Source of the DNA: Gemmatimonas phototrophica
Lineage (GTDB): Bacteria > Latescibacterota > UBA2968 > UBA8231
NCBI GenBank assembly: GCA_945861755.1
Contig: CAMAVQ010000028.1
Coordinates: 1-33,527 of the forward strand
Length of the DNA: 33,527 nt
Direction: 5' to 3'
A program made the translations under genes and the position numbers. The notes beneath the pieces were generated by a model. It saw nothing but the letters and a program-made list of their open reading frames with translations, had not been told where the DNA came from and ran no database searches. Numbering within the stretch: the stretch's first letter is position 1; each line of letters starts with the position of its first letter. Below are positions 30,317 through 33,527 of this stretch, piece by piece.

Positions 30317-30958
30317 ATGGCACGTATTCACCGCGATTCGGAAGACCCCGACGAGCGAAAGCGCCCGCGAGGGCAGAAGGCGTACTGGGCTAAGGTTGAC
30401 CAGATCGCCGGCCATTTTTCCGAGATCATGAAGGTCCTCGGCCTGCCCCTCGACCATCCGCATCTCAAGGAGACCCCGGACCGGGTCGGGCGCATGTATC
30501 TAGAAATTTTCCGCGGCCTGGAAGAAAAGAGCGCGCCGGTCTTCACCACCTTCCCGAACGAAGAGAAGTACAGCAACATGGTGATCGTCAAGGATATCGG
30601 GTTCTTTTCGGTCTGCGCCCACCATATGATCCCCTTCTTCGGCAAGGCCCACGTAGCGTATATTCCCGACCAGCGCATCGTGGGGCTCAGCAAGATTCCC
30701 CGGGCGGTGGATTTTTATGCCCGCCGGCCCCAACTCCAGGAACGTCTCACTGAACAGATCATCGACTTGCTGGTGGAGAAGCTGAAGCCCCAGGGTGCCA
30801 TCGTGGTCATGGAGGCCAGGCACCTGTGTATGGAGATGCGCGGGGTGGAGAAGCCGGGGGCCTACACCACGACCTCGGCCATCCGCGGTTGCTTTGAGGA
30901 CCAAGTGGTGCGCAAGGAATTCCTGGATCTGTTGATGAAGGACAGCAAGGACCGTTAG
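30317..30958 (+). CDS. folE: GTP cyclohydrolase I
   Basis: FolE opens the guanine ring of GTP to give dihydroneopterin triphosphate, the first step to folate and, in some bacteria, queuosine. The 213-aa protein has the zinc ligands Cys100 and His103 (SVCAHHMIPFFG) and Cys171 (EARHLCMEMRGV), equal to C110/H113/C181 of E. coli. Other family motifs are HLKETPDRVGRMY, GLSKIPR and TTTSAIRG. ATG 30317 is chosen because AGGAAAAG precedes it and the upstream in-frame part lies in the terminator. The aminomutase gene follows after 14 nt. Confidence 0.96.
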   Translation: MARIHRDSEDPDERKRPRGQKAYWAKVDQIAGHFSEIMKVLGLPLDHPHLKETPDRVGRMYLEIFRGLEEKSAPVFTTFPNEEKYSNMVIVKDIGFFSVCAHHMIPFFGKAHVAYIPDQRIVGLSKIPRAVDFYARRPQLQERLTEQIIDLLVEKLKPQGAIVVMEARHLCMEMRGVEKPGAYTTTSAIRGCFEDQVVRKEFLDLLMKDSKDR

Positions 30959-30972
30959 GGAAGGGGAGTGTC

Positions 30973-32355
30973 ATGAGCCTAGTCCGAGAACCCGCCGCCC
31001 CATTGCCATTGCTGCAGCCGCCGGCGGCCCCGGCGGCCGTCTCTCACCGGGACCTGCGCGATGACGCCTTCTGGCAGCAGTTGCCCGGTTACCGAGGGTT
31101 GAGCGCCCAGGAATTCCACGATTACCGCTTCCAGAGCCGCAACAGCGTCACCAGCGTAGCCAAACTCAAAGAAGTGGTGGGGGACCTGGTGCCCGCCTCT
31201 TTCTACCAGGACGTGAGCCAGGGGGTGTTGCGCTCGACCATGAGCCTGCGCATCTCTCCCTATATCCTGAGCCTGATCGACTGGCACGACCCGGTCGACG
31301 ACCCCCTGCGGCTGCAATTTATGCCCCTGGCCTCGCGCTGGGTGCCCGATCACCCCGAGTTGGCGCTGGACTCGTTACACGAGCAGGCGCATTCGCCCGT
31401 CCCTGGGCTCACCCACCGCTACGCCGACCGGGCCCTTTTTCTGGCCCTGGACACCTGCCCGGTCTACTGTAGATTTTGCACCCGTTCGTACGCCATCGGC
31501 CTAGACACCCCCAACGTGGAAAAGATGCATTTCGGTGCCAGCACCGAACGATGGGAGCAGGCCTTCGCCTACATCGCTTCCCGCCCCGAGCTGGAGGACA
31601 TCGTGGTCAGCGGCGGGGACGTGTACAACCTCCGGCCCGAACAGCTCGAGCACATCGGCAAGACCCTGCTGGAGATGGACAACATCCGCCGCCTGCGTTT
31701 TGCCACCAAGGGACCGGCGGTCATGCCCCAGCGGCTGGTGGGGGACGACGCTTGGGTGGGCGCCCTCTTGGGGGTGGTTGAGCGGAGCCGGCAGCTCCAC
31801 AAATCGGTGGCCGTACACACCCACTTCAACCATCCCCGCGAGATCACCGCCATCACCCGCACGGGGCTGGACCGCCTGGCCGAGCACGGGGTGGTAGTGC
31901 GCAACCAATGTGTGTTGCAGCGCGGGGTGAACGACCAGGCGGAGACCATGCAGCTGCTGGTCAAGCGTCTGAGCTACGTCAATGTCCAGCCTTACTATGT
32001 CTTTGTACACGACATGGTCAAAGGAGTAGAGGAGTTACGGACCACCCTGCAGCAGGCCATCGACCTGGAAAAACAGGTGCGCGGCACCACCGCCGGCTTC
32101 AACACCCCGGCCTTTGTGCTGGATACCATGGGCGGGGGAGGCAAACGCGATGTACATTCGTATGAACACTACGACCGCGAACACGGCATCGCCGTCTTTA
32201 CTAGCCCCACGGTGCGGCCTGGAGCCTATTTTTATTATTTTGATCCCGTACCTACCTTGGCCCCCCAGATCCAGCAGCGCTGGCAGGACGGGGCCGAGCG
32301 GGCGGCGATGATACACCGGGCGCTCAAAGAGGCGGAAAGCCGGCCTCGCCCTTAG
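30973..32355 (+). CDS. kamA: Lysine 2,3-aminomutase family radical-SAM/PLP enzyme
   Basis: The 460-aa enzyme carries the radical-SAM cluster motif CPVYCRFC (Cys162, Cys166, Cys169), SGGD for S-adenosylmethionine, and the PLP lysine Lys391 in DTMGGGGK. KamA converts L-lysine to beta-lysine, used in lysine fermentation or as an osmolyte precursor; close relatives act on glutamate or on elongation factor P (EpmB). The length and C-terminal extension (HSYEHYDREHG, RPGAYFYYFDP) favour the KamA branch over EpmB. No acetyltransferase ablB, kamDE, efp or epmA lies near, so the role is open. AAGGGGAG precedes the ATG. Confidence 0.85.
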   Translation: MSLVREPAAPLPLLQPPAAPAAVSHRDLRDDAFWQQLPGYRGLSAQEFHDYRFQSRNSVTSVAKLKEVVGDLVPASFYQDVSQGVLRSTMSLRISPYILSLIDWHDPVDDPLRLQFMPLASRWVPDHPELALDSLHEQAHSPVPGLTHRYADRALFLALDTCPVYCRFCTRSYAIGLDTPNVEKMHFGASTERWEQAFAYIASRPELEDIVVSGGDVYNLRPEQLEHIGKTLLEMDNIRRLRFATKGPAVMPQRLVGDDAWVGALLGVVERSRQLHKSVAVHTHFNHPREITAITRTGLDRLAEHGVVVRNQCVLQRGVNDQAETMQLLVKRLSYVNVQPYYVFVHDMVKGVEELRTTLQQAIDLEKQVRGTTAGFNTPAFVLDTMGGGGKRDVHSYEHYDREHGIAVFTSPTVRPGAYFYYFDPVPTLAPQIQQRWQDGAERAAMIHRALKEAESRPRP

Positions 32356-32390
32356 GCAAACCATCCAGAAGGCAGACGAGTCGACAAGCC

Positions 32391-33527
32391 ATGAGCGAAT
32401 CCATCTCGATCCTCTATTACCTGGGTATGCTGGTCCTGGGCGGGGTGCTGGGGTACTTCCTCAGCCAACAAATAAAGAAGAACACCATCGCCCAGCTAGA
32501 GGAGGCCGCCGGGCAGCGCGCCCAGCGGCGCCTCGCAGAAGAAGAGCGGGCCCAACGGCTGCAGCTGCTCGAGGAAAAGGACCAGTGGCACAAGCAGCGC
32601 ACCGAGCAGGAAAGGGCCCTCGAGGGGCAGGCCCAGGAAATGGCGCAGCGCGACAAACAACTGGCCTCCCGAAGCCGCGAGCTGAATAACCAGCGCGAGG
32701 AGTTACAGAAAGATTGGACCCGGCTGCGCACCCATGAAAAGCGTCTGGCCCTTCAGGAAGGGTCCAACAAAGAGGTGGAGGCCGAGGTTCAGCGCACCCT
32801 CGAAAGTTACCGGCAGAAGCTGGAAATGACGGCCAACCTCACAGCCGAGGAGGCCAAGGAGCAGTTGCTGGAACACTTGGCTGGTGAGGTGCGCGCCCGC
32901 TCAGCGGCGTTGATCCGCGCCGAGCAGGCGCGGGTGCGCGAGGAGTCGGAGCGCGAGGCCAAGAAGATCATCGCCCAGGCCATCGAGCGCTGTGCCGTGG
33001 ACGAGGCGGTGCAGGTCTCCACCTCCACGGTGGCCTTGCCCAGCGAGAGCATCAAGAGCCGCATCATCGGCAAGGAGGGACGCAATGTGCGCACCTTTGA
33101 AACCGCCACTGGGGTCAAGGTAGTGGTGGACGACACGCCAGACACCGTGCTGCTTTCCTCCTTCGACCCGGCCAAACGCGAGGTGGCCGCCCGCGCTATG
33201 GAGCGCCTGATCGCCGACGGCGGGTTTACGCCCAACCACATCGAGGAGGTGGTGGAGCAGTGCAAGCAGAACGTCGAGGAAGAGATGGAAAAAGCCGGTC
33301 GCAAGGCCCTCGCCGAGATTGGCGCTAGCGATACCCATCCTGAGCTGGCCCACTACGTGGGTATGCTCAAGTACCGGACCAGCTTTGGCCAAAATCTGTT
33401 GCAGCACTGTCTCGAAGTGGCCCAACTCTCCGGGCTGATGGCCGCCGAGATCGGGCTGGATGTGCGGCTGGCCCGCCGGGCGGGTCTGTTACACGACATC
33501 GGCAAAACGGTCAGCCGCGAGATGGAG
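32391..33527 (+). CDS. rny: Ribonuclease Y (5' part, cut by the window edge)
   Basis: RNase Y is a membrane-anchored endonuclease that starts mRNA decay. The first 379 codons are visible with no stop. An N-terminal hydrophobic helix (residues 5-24, ISILYYLGMLVLGGVLGYFL) is followed by a long Glu/Gln/Arg-rich coiled coil (about 30-205), a KH domain with the RNA-binding IIGKEGRN loop (about 221-228), and the beginning of the HD domain: TSFGQNLLQHCLEVAQLSG and LLHDIGK with the His-Asp metal pair. About 130 more residues are expected outside the window. The ATG lacks a strong ribosome-binding site. Confidence 0.95.
   Translation, partial: MSESISILYYLGMLVLGGVLGYFLSQQIKKNTIAQLEEAAGQRAQRRLAEEERAQRLQLLEEKDQWHKQRTEQERALEGQAQEMAQRDKQLASRSRELNNQREELQKDWTRLRTHEKRLALQEGSNKEVEAEVQRTLESYRQKLEMTANLTAEEAKEQLLEHLAGEVRARSAALIRAEQARVREESEREAKKIIAQAIERCAVDEAVQVSTSTVALPSESIKSRIIGKEGRNVRTFETATGVKVVVDDTPDTVLLSSFDPAKREVAARAMERLIADGGFTPNHIEEVVEQCKQNVEEEMEKAGRKALAEIGASDTHPELAHYVGMLKYRTSFGQNLLQHCLEVAQLSGLMAAEIGLDVRLARRAGLLHDIGKTVSREME

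Overview
The window is a GC-rich stretch of a bacterial chromosome that is densely coded on both strands. It holds ordinary housekeeping genes (smpB, rph, a primary-type sigma factor, rnr, folE, rny, tRNA-Leu) mixed with accessory catabolic and stress genes. The host is probably an uncultivated Gram-negative-type bacterium of the FCB kind. That inference rests on the short sigma factor without region 1.1, as in Bacteroidota-type RpoD, together with enolase-superfamily, ThuA, sugar-phosphate isomerase and SUMF1-domain genes, a mix reminiscent of Latescibacterota-like genomes. No marker in the window settles the phylum.

Layout. Positions 1-1.9 kb: the 3' end of a coiled-coil protein with a J-domain-like tail; a two-way terminator; a small MerR-type regulator; a glyoxalase-fold (VOC) enzyme; a zinc-ribbon membrane protein; and tRNA-Leu(CAG) with a promoter and terminator. 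Positions 1.9-5.2 kb: smpB, a DnaC-like ATPase and rph in one tight unit, then the sigma factor from its own promoter, a 52-codon ORF and a strong terminator. Positions 5.3-8.7 kb: a DUF2225/degenerate-GGDEF protein, a sugar-phosphate isomerase-like protein and a HisN/IMPase-type phosphatase, followed by a palindrome-rich non-coding stretch. Positions 9.0-11.1 kb: RNase R.

Positions 11.1-23.8 kb form a catabolic accessory region. Two divergent enolase-superfamily genes and an isochorismatase-fold hydrolase come first. A visibly lower-GC polytopic membrane protein follows. Then come five nearly abutting genes (SDR epimerase, ThuA, M20 amidohydrolase, TIM-barrel isomerase, D-amino acid aminotransferase), and on the other strand an aldehyde dehydrogenase and a SUMF1-domain lipoprotein candidate. 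Together they look like breakdown of an amidated or amino sugar-like compound, but the substrate cannot be read from sequence.

Positions 23.9-28.3 kb are the most interesting part. A consensus sigma-54 promoter, preceded by a cluster of CAGATT half-sites, drives pspA. It is followed in the same direction by a two-TM winged-helix protein, a 55-aa membrane protein, a soluble TPR histidine kinase and an NtrC-type sigma-54 activator. This looks like a self-contained envelope-stress operon in which a two-component pair takes the place of PspF/PspB/PspC.

Positions 28.3-33.5 kb: a strong sigma-70 promoter; a 103-aa unknown protein; an IscU-like scaffold lacking its third cysteine and apparently starting at CTG; Mn-type superoxide dismutase; an AhpE/PrxQ-like peroxiredoxin; a terminator; folE; a lysine 2,3-aminomutase family radical-SAM enzyme; and the first 379 codons of RNase Y, cut by the window edge.
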